Origin: Clostridia bacterium
Lineage (GTDB): Bacteria; Bacillota_A; Clostridia; Christensenellales; Aristaeellaceae
Direction: 5' to 3'
NCBI GenBank assembly: GCA_017481185.1
Contig: JAFUPO010000323.1
Location: forward strand, 1-5,333
Length of the DNA: 5,333 bases
Shown: positions 1 through 4,156 of the stretch, piece after piece
How the letters are laid out: every line of letters starts with the position of its first letter
Position numbering within the stretch: the stretch's first letter is position 1
The notes under the pieces: model-generated
The model's input: the letters and a program-made list of their open reading frames with translations, nothing else
Told to the model about the DNA's origin: nothing
The model's database searches: none
Position numbers and translations under genes: made by a program

Positions 1-141
1 AACAAGTTCTATTATGAACACCGGATCCTTACCGAGGATCTGCCCGCATCCGCTGCCCGGGTGGCCCTGACCGAAGCGGTGAAGAACACCATTAAGCGCG
101 GATTGTGGCTGGTAGGTATCGAAGCCCCTGAAAGAATGTAA
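1..141 (+). CDS. argS: Arginyl-tRNA synthetase, C-terminal end (partial)
   Basis: The reading frame is open from the first base and ends with TAA at 139-141, giving the last 46 residues of a protein that begins outside the window. The end of the peptide, with its FYYEHRIL start, the LTEAVKNTIKRGLWLVGI helix region and the final EAPERM, matches the usual C-terminus of class I arginyl-tRNA synthetases. There the DALR anticodon-binding domain closes with a GL-x-LLG-x-x-APERM-type tail. The enzyme charges tRNA-Arg with arginine using ATP in the cytoplasm. Only part of the anticodon-binding domain is visible, so catalytic motifs (HIGH, KMSKS) cannot be checked. The next gene starts 15 nt after the stop, suggesting cotranscription. 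The identification rests on recognising this short conserved tail. Confidence 0.85.
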   Translation, partial: NKFYYEHRILTEDLPASAARVALTEAVKNTIKRGLWLVGIEAPERM

Positions 142-156
142 TGAAAGAGGTTTCTC

Positions 157-606
157 ATGGCCCAGATTCTCATTGATGCGGACGCCTGCCCGGTCATCTC
201 CCTGGCAGAAAAGGCGGCCCGGGCCCATGGGCTCAAGGTGGTGCTTTTGTGCGACACCCATCATGTGCTTACCTCTGATTACAGCCAGGTGGTGGTGGTT
301 GGCGCGGGGGCTGACGCAGTGGATCTGGCCCTCATCAACCGCTGCCAGCGGGGGGATATTGTAATCACCCAGGATTATGGGGTGGCAGCCCTGGCCCTTG
401 GCAAGGGGGCCAAAGCCATTCATCAAAACGGCCTTGTTTACACCAACGACAATATCGACCGGATGCTCATGGAGCGGCACCTTGCCCGAAAGGCTCGAAT
501 GAGCGGCAAGCATCCCCTCAAAGGCCCTAAAAAACGAACAGCCCAGGATGACCTTCGCTTTTTGGAGGCCTTTCGGAGCCTGATTGCCCAAACCCTTTCT
601 CCTTGA
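157..606 (+). CDS. YaiI/YqxD family protein (DUF188, UPF0178)
   Basis: This is a 149-residue cytoplasmic protein of the usual length for the DUF188 family. It starts at ATG 157, with AAAGAGG (144-150) six bases upstream. Family hallmarks are visible: the N-terminal LIDADACP (Asp7, Asp9, Cys11-Pro12), the central segment DAVDLALINRCQRGDIVITQDYGVA (residues 53-77), and the basic C-terminal segment HPLKGPKKRTAQDD (119-132). The conserved acidic residues in a Rossmann-like arrangement resemble PIN/NYN-type nuclease folds, so a nucleic-acid role is often suggested. To my knowledge no reaction is firmly established, and I do not assign one. It follows argS by 15 nt, probably in the same transcript, and a strong terminator lies downstream. 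No truncation or frameshift is seen. Confidence 0.9.
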   Translation: MAQILIDADACPVISLAEKAARAHGLKVVLLCDTHHVLTSDYSQVVVVGAGADAVDLALINRCQRGDIVITQDYGVAALALGKGAKAIHQNGLVYTNDNIDRMLMERHLARKARMSGKHPLKGPKKRTAQDDLRFLEAFRSLIAQTLSP

Positions 607-639
607 CTGCAAGCTTTAAGGTAGCATCGCTCTGTATTC

Positions 640-683
640 AGCTTTTCGTGTTTCTGTATCAAACACGGAAAGCTTTTCTTTTT
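640..683 (+). terminator. Intrinsic terminator (possible attenuator) before the membrane-protein gene
   Basis: Positions 640-653 (AGCTTTTCGTGTTT) pair with 661-674 (AAACACGGAAAGCT). The 14-bp stem has a single T-G wobble and a 7-nt loop, and the T-rich tract TTTCTTTTT follows at 675-683. This is a textbook rho-independent terminator for the argS/DUF188 transcript. It ends exactly where the Shine-Dalgarno GGAGGA (684-689) of the next gene begins. A short upstream segment, AAGCTTT at 611-617, could pair with AAAGCTT at 669-675 and disrupt the stem, but this 7-bp match may be chance. Confidence 0.85.
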
Positions 684-692
684 GGAGGAAGC

Positions 693-1373
693 ATGAAAAA
701 GCGTGTGTTTTACTCAGAGCTGGCCTATCTTCTGGGCCTTTTGATCCTGGCCCTGGGCACAGCCCTGATGGAGCGGGCTGACTTCGGCGTTTCCATGGTG
801 GTGGCGCCAGCCTACATCCTTCACCTGGCCTTAAGCCCCCGGTTTCCCTTTTTTACCTTCGGTATGGCGGAATACACCCTTCAGGCGGCGCTGCTGCTTT
901 TGACCCTGCTGCTTTTGCGACGGGCCAAATGGAGCTATCTTTTTTCCTTTATTACAGCGGTGATCTACGGCTTTATGCTGGATGGCGCCATGGCCCTTAT
1001 CGCCCTGATTCCGCCCATTGGGCTGGCGGGAAGCCTGCTGTTTTTTCTTATGGGAATGGTCTTTTGCGCCATGGGGGTATCGCTGCTCTTTCACACCTAT
1101 ATCTCCCCCGAAGCCTATGAGCTGCTGGTAAAGGAGGTTTCTCAAGCCTTTCACTGGGATATTCATCGGTTCAAAACCCTGTACGACTGCCTGAGCTGCT
1201 TTATCAGCGTGATCCTCTCCTTTGCGGTCTTTGGCCTGTGGCGCTTGGAGGGGGTGAAGGGAGGCACCCTTTTTTGCGCATTGGTGAACGGCTCCCTTAT
1301 CGGCCTGTGCACCCGCTTTATGGAGAGCCGGTGGACATTTCAGGATCGTTTCCCTCTGCGGGCTTATTTTTAA
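693..1373 (+). CDS. YczE/YitT-like integral membrane protein (DUF6198-type)
   Basis: This is a 226-residue, strongly hydrophobic protein. I start it at ATG 693 because GGAGGA lies at 684-689. An in-frame TTG at 603 would put the terminator hairpin inside the coding region and lacks a ribosome site. About six or seven membrane segments are visible, roughly at residues 9-26, 31-47, 58-76, 80-104, 110-133, 165-186 and 193-212. Features typical of YczE/YitT-like proteins are an early G-x-A-L-x-x-x-A-D-F-G-V-S-M segment and a late G-T-L-F-C-A-L-V-N-G-S-L-I-G segment. The substrate and role of this family are unknown. There is no cleavable signal peptide. The gene stands alone between two terminators, and I found no convincing promoter in the 86-bp gap upstream, so how it is transcribed is unclear. 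The membrane call is sure; the family name is a recognition call. Confidence 0.8.
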   Translation: MKKRVFYSELAYLLGLLILALGTALMERADFGVSMVVAPAYILHLALSPRFPFFTFGMAEYTLQAALLLLTLLLLRRAKWSYLFSFITAVIYGFMLDGAMALIALIPPIGLAGSLLFFLMGMVFCAMGVSLLFHTYISPEAYELLVKEVSQAFHWDIHRFKTLYDCLSCFISVILSFAVFGLWRLEGVKGGTLFCALVNGSLIGLCTRFMESRWTFQDRFPLRAYF

Positions 1374-1394
1374 AAAACTCAAAAAGCGGCGGCA

Positions 1395-1440
1395 GGCTGC
1401 AAAGGAGGGGGCTTTGCGTAAATGGCCGACACTTGCAGCC
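1395..1440 (+). other. Structured 3' region with alternative hairpins
   Basis: The region downstream of the membrane-protein gene contains two mutually exclusive pairings. GGCTGCAA (1395-1402) matches TTGCAGCC (1433-1440) perfectly. GCAAAG (1399-1404) matches CTTTGC (1412-1417) perfectly and leaves a G-rich loop, GAGGGGG. It is followed by the terminator at 1461-1495. It could be a structured 3' untranslated region or a small RNA tail. No promoter was identified for it, and stems this short can arise by chance. Confidence 0.3.
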
Positions 1441-1460
1441 GATGCCAACGCAGAAAGCAA

Positions 1461-1495
1461 AAATTCCTGCCAGAAGGCAGGAATTTGCGTTTTTG
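1461..1495. terminator. Intrinsic terminator between convergent genes (strong on +, possible on -)
   Basis: AAATTCCTGCC (1461-1471) and GGCAGGAATTT (1476-1486) form a perfect 11-bp stem with a 4-nt loop (AGAA). GCG and then TTTTT (1490-1494) follow on the plus strand, so this should end transcription of the membrane-protein gene. Read on the minus strand, the same stem is followed by TTGCTTT, so it may also stop transcription from the zinc-ribbon gene. Confidence 0.85.
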
Positions 1496-1509
1496 GGGGT
1501 AAATAGTTT

Positions 1510-1540
1510 GAGGCCGTCAGCTTACGCTGACGGCCTCTTT
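1510..1540 (-). terminator. Perfect 12-bp hairpin, likely terminator of the zinc-ribbon gene
   Basis: GAGGCCGTCAGC (1510-1521) and GCTGACGGCCTC (1526-1537) pair without mismatch around a TTAC loop. The hairpin lies 10 bp beyond the stop codon of the minus-strand zinc-ribbon gene. On the minus strand it is preceded by AAA and followed by AAACTATTT, a poor T tract, so termination here may be weak or completed at the second hairpin (1461-1486). On the plus strand only TTT follows. Confidence 0.7.
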
Positions 1541-1547
1541 GAGCTTC

Positions 1548-1835
1548 TTAGTAGCGGTTCTGACGCTGGGCATCGAAGCACTCACGGCAGTACACGGGGC
1601 GATCGCCACGGGGCTGGAAGGGCACCTGGGTGGTGCGGCCGCAGCCGTCGCAAATCACTTCGTACATCTGACGGGGCTGATGGGCCTGGCCGCCGTTACG
1701 ACGGGCAGCGCGGCAAGCGGGGCAACGGCCGGGCTCGTTCTGGAAGCCCTTCTCGGCAAAGAAGGCCTGCTCAGAAGCGGTGAACACGAATTCGGTGCCG
1801 CAGTCACGGCAAGTGAGAGTCTTATCTTCGTACAT
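1548..1835 (-). CDS. Small zinc-ribbon protein (CxxC-x17-CxxC domain)
   Basis: This is a 95-residue protein with eight cysteines arranged as four CxxC pairs. The first ribbon is C9-C12 with C38-C41. The second is C62-C65 with C83-C86, where exactly 17 residues separate the inner cysteines, as in the CxxC-x17-CxxC domain family. Each half is expected to bind one zinc ion. The first half (TLTCRDCGTEFVFTASEQAFF...) matches the probable zinc-ribbon type common in Bacillota. The C-terminus is polar and ends in RQNRY. Start choice: ATG at 1835 has AGGAGG on the minus strand (1846-1851) ten bases upstream. An in-frame TTG at 1919 would add 28 residues but has no ribosome site. Nucleic-acid or protein binding is plausible, but the function is unknown. 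A good promoter lies upstream at 1974-2002, leaving a leader of about 130 nt. Confidence 0.9.
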   Translation of the reverse strand: MYEDKTLTCRDCGTEFVFTASEQAFFAEKGFQNEPGRCPACRAARRNGGQAHQPRQMYEVICDGCGRTTQVPFQPRGDRPVYCRECFDAQRQNRY

Positions 1836-1973
1836 GGTGGGGAAACCTCCTCTTTCTTTTTGCACCCAAATCCATCCCTCATTCGATTGCTTCCATCGGT
1901 TCCCGAACGCTTGGGGCAAAAACCAACAGGAGTGAAAAACCGTTTGAATACCTGGGTTGGGCTAACGGCAACT

Positions 1974-2002
1974 ATTATAGCACGATTTTTTCTGATTGTA
2001 CA
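1974..2002 (-). promoter_or_regulatory. Sigma-A-type promoter of the zinc-ribbon gene
   Basis: On the minus strand a perfect -10 box TATAAT (1974-1979) is preceded by TGC, making an extended -10. A -35-like TGTACA (1997-2002; four of six consensus bases) lies 17 bp away. Transcription would begin near 1967, leaving roughly 130 nt of leader before the ATG at 1835. The -35 lies inside the TGTACAATCAG motif that recurs at the XRE gene's promoter. Confidence 0.75.
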
Positions 2003-2135
2003 CCCCCGGTTTTGAATTTTTTCCTGTTAAATTTTTTTCTGATAGACCGATTAAAATTCTAAAAGTCATTTTCTTAACTTTTTTTACAATTTTCCTTATT
2101 TTTCTGCATTTAGGTCTTTTCTTTTTTGTCGTTTT

Positions 2136-2148
2136 ATTGTACAATCTG
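2136..2148 (+). promoter_or_regulatory. Palindromic ATTGTACAAT with -10-like TACAAT upstream of the XRE gene
   Basis: ATTGTACAAT (2136-2145) is a perfect 10-bp palindrome that contains TACAAT (2140-2145), a plausible -10 box 53 bp upstream of the XRE start. No good -35 sits at 16-18 bp, so the promoter call is moderate. The palindrome could be an operator. TGTACAATCTG (2138-2148) matches the minus-strand sequence at 2002-1992 in 10 of 11 bases. Confidence 0.45.
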
Positions 2149-2198
2149 TCTTGTAAGGACCCGAGCAAAAATAATTCTTATAGAAGTGAGGTGCTCAT

Positions 2199-2636
2199 AT
2201 GAAAGACGTCATCATGAACTACGAATCTCTAGGCGAAAGGATCCGCAGGCTGCGCCACAGCATGAACATTACCCAGGATGCCCTGGCTGAGCGGCTTGGG
2301 ATCTCCGCTTCCTTCCTGGGCCATTTAGAACGGGGCAGCCGCAAGGCCAGCCTGGATACTCTGGTTGCCCTGTGCAACTACCTGAACGTAAGCCCCGAAT
2401 ACCTCCTGGCTGACAGCTTAAATGCCGAAAACCTTGCTGCTACCTCCAAGCTGACCCCCCGCCAGCATACGGCTTTGAATGAAATTTACCATGTGATCCA
2501 ATCCACCATCGTCGACTGGACCGCCATGGCCCAGCAGGACAAGAAGGATTCGGATGAAGCCAAGGAAAATGAAAACGCCAAGGCCCCCGTGGAAACCGAA
2601 GAAACCGAAGCGACCGAAGAAAAGCCTGAAGCATAA
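2199..2636 (+). CDS. XRE-family helix-turn-helix transcriptional regulator with acidic tail
   Basis: This is a 145-residue protein. The HTH_XRE domain spans about residues 12-68, with the first helix GERIRRLRHSMNI, helix-turn-helix segments TQDALAERLG (25-34) and SASFLGHLERGSR (36-48), and the closing NVSPEYLLA. Residues 85-110 form a further helix-like region. Residues 112-145 are a charged, Glu/Lys-rich, low-complexity tail, probably disordered. I start at ATG 2199, with GAGGTG at 2188-2193; a second ATG at 2214 would only remove five residues. The protein likely binds DNA as a dimer and acts as a repressor or dual regulator. Autoregulation is suggested by the palindrome at 2136-2145, but that is inference. 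The gene is divergent from the zinc-ribbon gene and ends in a terminator starting at its own stop codon. No peptidase, sensor or phage domain is attached. Confidence 0.9.
   Translation: MKDVIMNYESLGERIRRLRHSMNITQDALAERLGISASFLGHLERGSRKASLDTLVALCNYLNVSPEYLLADSLNAENLAATSKLTPRQHTALNEIYHVIQSTIVDWTAMAQQDKKDSDEAKENENAKAPVETEETEATEEKPEA
2592..2618 (+). repeat. 9-bp tandem repeat in the XRE gene tail
   Basis: GAAACCGAA occurs twice in tandem (2592-2600, 2601-2609) and is followed by the variant GCGACCGAA (2610-2618). It encodes ETE-ETE-ATE within the acidic tail. The unit is in frame, so copy-number slippage would lengthen or shorten the tail without a frameshift. Confidence 0.7.
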
Positions 2637-2674
2637 AAAGAGGCGACCTTCTGAAAAGAAGGCCGCTTCTTTTT
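2635..2674. terminator. Bidirectional intrinsic terminator between XRE and HAD genes
   Basis: Positions 2635-2651 pair with 2658-2674 around a 6-nt loop (TGAAAA). The 17-bp arms carry one G-T wobble and one A-C mismatch. The stem has an A-rich foot on the left and TTCTTTTT on the right, so both strands give a GC-rich hairpin followed by a T tract. It overlaps the XRE stop codon and lies 32 bp past the stop of the convergent HAD gene, so it can serve both. Confidence 0.85.
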
Positions 2675-2705
2675 GATATATAAATAGGTAAAAAGTGCTT
2701 TATTT

Positions 2706-3374
2706 TTACTTCCAATTTTTCTTTTCAGCCTCGGGCAGGGCTTTTTTTAAGCCCTTGGAACCGTTGACCACCACCGGGTGACGGGTTAATTCCATCATGG
2801 GCAGATCCCCTGAGGAGTTGCCGTAGCTGCGGGAGTTTTCTGCATCCAATTCATGGCCCCGGGCTGCCAAATATTCAGCGATACGCAGGGTTTTGTTAAA
2901 CCCCCGGCAGTTTAAGGAGGCCAGGGTGCCGGTATAGATCCCCTCATCATCCACACCGCAGCGGGTAGCGATGATCCCCTGCACCCCCAGGCGCTTTTCA
3001 AGGATGTTAAGGTAGGCATCCGGGGAGGCGCTGATGATCAGCACCTCCATGCCTTCCTCCCGGCATTTCTGCATTTCCCAGATGCCCTGGGGAAAGATGC
3101 GCTTATTTAATACTTCTTGGTAAAAGCCTTCCGCCAGAGCCTCCACCTGTGATTGGCTTTTTCCTTTAAGAAAGGCCACCGCCTGCTCCTTGGCCTGGGT
3201 ATCATCCAATATTTTCAGCACATAATTCAAATAAGCCCCCGCTGCCTGGCGAAGATCCTTAAAGCTTGCCTCCCTGCGGCGAAAGCAGTACCATAAAAAC
3301 GGAAGGATCGAATCCCCCTTGGCTAAGGTTCCGTCAAAGTCAAAAAGGGCGTAGGCTTTCCTCTCTGCCAACAC
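2706..3374 (-). CDS. HAD superfamily hydrolase, subfamily IB (phosphoserine phosphatase-like)
   Basis: This is a 222-residue cytoplasmic phosphatase-like protein. HAD motifs appear in order: motif I FDFDGTL with nucleophile Asp12 and acid/base Asp14, motif II IISAS with Ser115, motif III Lys161 in NKTLRI, and motif IV YGNSSGDLPMM with Asp190. Residues 18-100 form the helical cap typical of subfamily IB, which includes SerB- and CicA-like enzymes. The reaction would be Mg-dependent hydrolysis of a phosphate monoester through a phospho-aspartate intermediate; the substrate cannot be told from sequence. The usual first Asp of motif IV is Asn186, a variation I believe occurs in this subfamily. 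The start is GTG at 3374, with GGGAG six bases upstream and an extended -10 promoter about 30 bp away. It is divergent from the phosphoesterase gene and shares its promoter region. Confidence 0.88.
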   Translation of the reverse strand: MLAERKAYALFDFDGTLAKGDSILPFLWYCFRRREASFKDLRQAAGAYLNYVLKILDDTQAKEQAVAFLKGKSQSQVEALAEGFYQEVLNKRIFPQGIWEMQKCREEGMEVLIISASPDAYLNILEKRLGVQGIIATRCGVDDEGIYTGTLASLNCRGFNKTLRIAEYLAARGHELDAENSRSYGNSSGDLPMMELTRHPVVVNGSKGLKKALPEAEKKNWK

Positions 3375-3402
3375 GTATCGCTCCCTTGCTTTTGCTCCTT
3401 AG

Positions 3403-3431
3403 AGTATAGCACAATACTGCAAAAAGTGCTA
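3403..3431 (-). promoter_or_regulatory. Promoter of the HAD phosphatase gene
   Basis: On the minus strand TATACT (3403-3408) is preceded by TGC, giving an extended -10. The matching -35 position (3426-3431, TAGCAC) is poor, which extended -10 promoters tolerate. The predicted start of transcription near 3396 leaves a leader of about 20 nt before the GTG at 3374. Confidence 0.6.
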
Positions 3432-3435
3432 CAAT
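3407..3435 (+). promoter_or_regulatory. Promoter of the phosphoesterase-MFS operon
   Basis: TACAAT (3430-3435) is preceded by TGC (3427-3429), giving an extended -10. The -35 position, 17 bp upstream (3407-3412), reads TAGCAC, the same sequence as in the opposing promoter. TAGCAC (3407-3412) and GTGCTA (3426-3431) form an inverted repeat with a 13-bp spacer. Each -35 position therefore overlaps or abuts the -10 element of the other promoter. Transcription would start near 3442. Confidence 0.6.
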
Positions 3436-3467
3436 AGACTATCCCCCCTTTGAAAGGAAGCATGGCC

Positions 3468-4142
3468 ATGACACTTGCCCTTATTGCGGATCTCCACGGC
3501 AACTGGCCCGCCACCCAAGCAGTGGCAGAGGATCTTCAGCGCCGAGGCATCACCCAGGTGTATTGCCTGGGCGATTTGGTGGGCAAGGGCCCTGAATCTC
3601 ATAAAACCTGCGACTGGGCCAGGGAGCATTGCCAGGTGATCCTGTGCGGCAACTGGGATGTGGGCATTGCCCGAAAGCGCTTTCCCAACGATTCATTTTA
3701 CTGGGATCAGTTGGGCCCGGAGCGCATGGCCTTTTTGGCAGCCCTGCCCAAGGAGCACCTGTTTACCTTTGCAGGGATGAAATTCAGGCTCATCCATGGC
3801 AGGCCAGTCATGCCCCAATTGCTTTTTTCCCACTCCGAGGCCGATGCCTTTAAGCCTTACCTGGAGGGGGTGGATGTGTTCGGCTATGCGGATTCTCACC
3901 GCCCAGCCTTTCGCACCCTCAACGGCGGATACCTTTTCAACACCGGCAGCGTGGGCAACTCCCTGGGGGTCAACAAGGCTCATTACATGATTTTGACTGA
4001 GCAGCCCAGCGGGGTGGACTTTACCTGCGTTTCCCTCCATTATGATAACGCTCTGGCCGCCCGCATTGCTGAAAATACCCCCGGTCTCCCCGGGAAGGAC
4101 GCCTACATCCGCGAAGTGACCACCGGCATTTACTCAAGATAA
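3468..4142 (+). CDS. Calcineurin-like metallophosphoesterase (YfcE/MJ0936-like) with altered motifs
   Basis: This is a 224-residue protein of normal length for small bacterial metallophosphoesterases. Motifs in order are DLHGN (Asp8, His10), GDLVGKGP (Asp36), GNWD (Asn62) in place of GNHD, LIHGRP (His110), and ADSHRP (Asp142, His144) where family members usually have GHTHRP. FNTGSVGNSLG (158-167) matches the conserved NPGSVG region. The enzyme probably hydrolyses phosphomonoesters or diesters with two metal ions, but the catalytic His of GNHD is Trp63 and one metal-binding His appears to be Asp, so activity is uncertain. Start choice: ATG 3468 has AAGGA (3454-3458) nine bases upstream and begins directly before the first strand. 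ATG 3462 (three-base spacing) and TTG 3450 are in frame but less suitable. The MFS gene follows 14 nt after the stop, probably in one operon. Confidence 0.88.
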   Translation: MTLALIADLHGNWPATQAVAEDLQRRGITQVYCLGDLVGKGPESHKTCDWAREHCQVILCGNWDVGIARKRFPNDSFYWDQLGPERMAFLAALPKEHLFTFAGMKFRLIHGRPVMPQLLFSHSEADAFKPYLEGVDVFGYADSHRPAFRTLNGGYLFNTGSVGNSLGVNKAHYMILTEQPSGVDFTCVSLHYDNALAARIAENTPGLPGKDAYIREVTTGIYSR

Positions 4143-4156
4143 TCAGAAAGGCTTTC

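Larger units (their letters stand above)
1836..2198. other. AT-rich divergent intergenic region
   Basis: This 363-bp gap between the zinc-ribbon gene (-) and the XRE regulator (+) holds the promoters of both. The half nearest the zinc-ribbon gene is its untranslated leader of about 130 nt, of normal base composition. From about 1980 to 2180 the sequence is very AT-rich with long T runs. It includes a repeated TTTTTTCTGAT (1986-1996 and 2033-2043). I found no convincing gene in it. Frames through the T-rich part encode only low-complexity Phe/Leu or Lys peptides. Confidence 0.7.

Noticed and set aside
603..638. Possible promoter TTGACT (603-608) for the membrane-protein gene
   Set aside because: No -10-like box lies at 16-18 bp; the nearest candidates, TAGCAT (622-627) and TGTATT (633-638), sit 13 and 24 bp away.
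603..692. N-terminal extension of the membrane protein from TTG 603
   Set aside because: It would translate through the terminator hairpin, overlaps the upstream stop codon and has no ribosome site, while ATG 693 has GGAGGA at ideal spacing.
1414..1506. Short frames downstream of the membrane-protein gene (TTG 1414-1506, 30 codons, with GGAGG nearby; ATG 1422-1502, 26 codons, containing CSRC)
   Set aside because: Both run through the terminator stem, use overlapping frames and show no recognisable family. Protein evidence would be needed to revive either.
1836..1919. 28-residue N-terminal extension of the zinc-ribbon protein
   Set aside because: It starts at TTG with no ribosome site and would translate across the AGGAGG that serves ATG 1835.
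1539..2015. Plus-strand frames over the zinc-ribbon gene
   Set aside because: They are shadows of the minus-strand gene, which has clear paired CxxC motifs, a ribosome site and a promoter.
2085..2090. TACAAT as an alternative -10 for the XRE gene
   Set aside because: No -35-like sequence lies upstream at proper spacing and it is over 100 bp from the start. It is expected by chance in this AT-rich stretch.
1962..2202. Frames within the AT-rich intergenic region on both strands
   Set aside because: They give only Phe/Leu- or Lys-rich low-complexity peptides over promoter sequence, with no family resemblance.
2805..2825. Asn186 replacing the first Asp of HAD motif IV
   Set aside because: The second acidic residue (Asp190) is present and YGNS-x-GD variants appear acceptable in HAD-IB proteins, so it is not evidence of inactivity.
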